In this document: piece by piece, positions 5,735 to 6,653 of the stretch
How positions within the stretch are numbered: position 1 is the first letter of the stretch
Layout: each line of letters begins with the position of its first letter
Assembly (NCBI GenBank): GCA_052388455.1
Contig: JBQTIA010000026.1
Coordinates: forward strand, 1 to 6,653
Direction of reading: 5' to 3'
Length of the DNA stretch: 6,653 nucleotides
Source of the DNA: CAZSNH01 sp052388455
GTDB lineage: Bacteria > Pseudomonadota > Alphaproteobacteria > Rhizobiales > Hyphomicrobiaceae
Made by a program: the position numbers and the translations under genes
The notes under the pieces: generated by a model
What the model was told of the DNA's origin: nothing
The model's input: only the letters and a program-made list of their open reading frames with translations
Database searches by the model: none

Positions 5735-6653
5735 ATGACGCTCCCCGCGCATTCAAAGTACGTGATCATCGGCGCCGGAATCCACGGGCTGAGCACCGCC
5801 TACCATCTCGCCCTCCAGTTGAAGGCACGCGGGCGTGGGGACGGCGCCGACATCCTGATCGTCGACAAGACCGGCGTCGCGGCCGGCGCGTCAGGCATCG
5901 CCTGCGGTGTCGTGCGGAACAACTACTTTCAGCCGGCGATGCGCCAGCTGATGGCGCACTCGGTCGAAGTGTGGGAGAGCGATCCGGAAGCCTACAGCTA
6001 CCATCCCGTCGGCTACATGCAGATCAGCCCGGAAGTGATGCACGCCGACGTCGCGAGCATCGCCAAGAGTCAGAAAGAGATCGGCTACCCGTCAGAGTTC
6101 ATCGAAGGCGAAGCCGATTCGATGAAGTACATGAAGAAGCTCTTCGGCGACTGGCAGGCGAAAGGCATTACCTCCGTGCTGCACGAGAAAAAGGGCGGCT
6201 ACGCGAACAATCAGGCGTCGATGAAGGGCCTGGCGGCCAAAGCCGAAGGCGAGGGCGTGAGAATCCTGCCTGGCGTCGCCGTGACGGGATTCCAGTATGC
6301 GGGCAACGCCATCTCCGCTGTTGAAACGAACAAGGGCATCATCAAGACCGATTACGTCGTCGTCGGCGCCGGTCCATGGGTGAAATCCATCTGGGACATG
6401 CTCGATCTGCCGAAGACCGTCAGCATCAAGGGCCGAGACGGGAAGATGCACGACGGCATCAACATGTGGACCTTCTGGTGTCTCCAGGAAGGCACGCTCG
6501 GCGTCGATCCCGACCTCGGTAAACTCGACAACGGGCAGATGCCGCCTGTCATTCACGTCGACACCGACGAGCCGCTGTACTCCGACATCGACGGGTCGCT
6601 CGTGACCGACAAGATCTGGGGCCTGTACTACAAGCCCGATTTCTCCTTCGGCG
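5735..6653 (+). CDS. FAD-dependent oxidoreductase, DAO / sarcosine oxidase beta-like family (3' end missing)
   Basis: The frame is open from the ATG at 5735 to the window edge, giving 306 residues of a protein that probably has 400 or more. The N-terminal dinucleotide-binding fold is clear: YVIIGAGIHGLSTAYHLA (9-26) with GAGIHG, then ILIVDK (40-45) with D44 at the ribose-binding position. RNNYFQPAMR (61-70) and PVGYMQI (91-97) resemble the SNY and RGVL segments of sarcosine oxidase beta. A second FAD contact is YVVVGAGPW (207-215). There is no signal peptide, so it should act in the cytoplasm. It is expected to oxidise an amine or N-alkyl amino acid to an imine. Next to Mgs-like genes, N-substituted glutamate is the obvious candidate substrate, with this protein in the role of MgdA. 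Insertions such as ARGRGDGAD (31-39) before the second strand make it unlike typical SoxB/MgdA. Electron acceptor and C-terminal domains lie outside the window. Confidence 0.88.
   Translation, partial: MTLPAHSKYVIIGAGIHGLSTAYHLALQLKARGRGDGADILIVDKTGVAAGASGIACGVVRNNYFQPAMRQLMAHSVEVWESDPEAYSYHPVGYMQISPEVMHADVASIAKSQKEIGYPSEFIEGEADSMKYMKKLFGDWQAKGITSVLHEKKGGYANNQASMKGLAAKAEGEGVRILPGVAVTGFQYAGNAISAVETNKGIIKTDYVVVGAGPWVKSIWDMLDLPKTVSIKGRDGKMHDGINMWTFWCLQEGTLGVDPDLGKLDNGQMPPVIHVDTDEPLYSDIDGSLVTDKIWGLYYKPDFSFG

Overview
The window is a GC-rich bacterial sequence with six genes, all on the + strand. They look like one operon for handling a primary amine or nitrogen source through gamma-glutamyl and N-substituted glutamate intermediates. 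In order: a glutamine-synthetase-fold ligase of the type III / gamma-glutamylmethylamide synthetase kind (321-1805); a class II glutamine amidotransferase (1919-2857); a GXGXG beta-helix protein (2860-3711); an FMN-binding glutamate-synthase domain protein (3845-5221); a 125-residue protein that I do not recognise (5346-5723); and the first ~306 residues of a DAO-type FAD oxidoreductase that runs off the right edge (5735-6653).

The three middle genes are the glutamate synthase large subunit split into separate polypeptides. This is the arrangement known for N-methylglutamate synthase (MgsABC of methylotrophs) and its relatives GlxBCD in rhizobia. In the known pathway, GmaS joins methylamine to glutamate using ATP, Mgs passes the methylamino group to 2-oxoglutarate to give N-methylglutamate, and a sarcosine-oxidase-like dehydrogenase (MgdABCD) oxidises that product. 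Here the ligase lies upstream and an FAD amine-oxidoreductase lies downstream, so the logic of the pathway is present. The oxidoreductase is not an obvious MgdA, however, and a new small protein sits where Mgd/Sox subunits might be expected. The actual amine (methylamine, another alkylamine, or ammonia itself) cannot be decided from this window.

Region by region: 1-320 has no convincing complete gene. It may hold the tail of an upstream gene ending at 55, and it has a possible sigma70-type promoter at 244-273. The junctions 2858-2859 and 5724-5734 are tight, suggesting translational coupling. The other three gaps (113, 133 and 124 nt) all contain inverted repeats. Two of them (1806-1918, 5222-5345) carry members of one AT-rich repeat family, made of facing tandem arrays of an 8-nt unit close to CRATTACC. 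The third (3712-3844) carries two perfect GC-type hairpins of different sequence.

Organism: high GC at third codon positions, split glutamate-synthase genes and dispersed NRATTACC arrays are consistent with a soil or environmental lineage such as Acidobacteriota (Vicinamibacteria-like). Chloroflexota or others are not excluded; this is an impression and not a demonstrated assignment.
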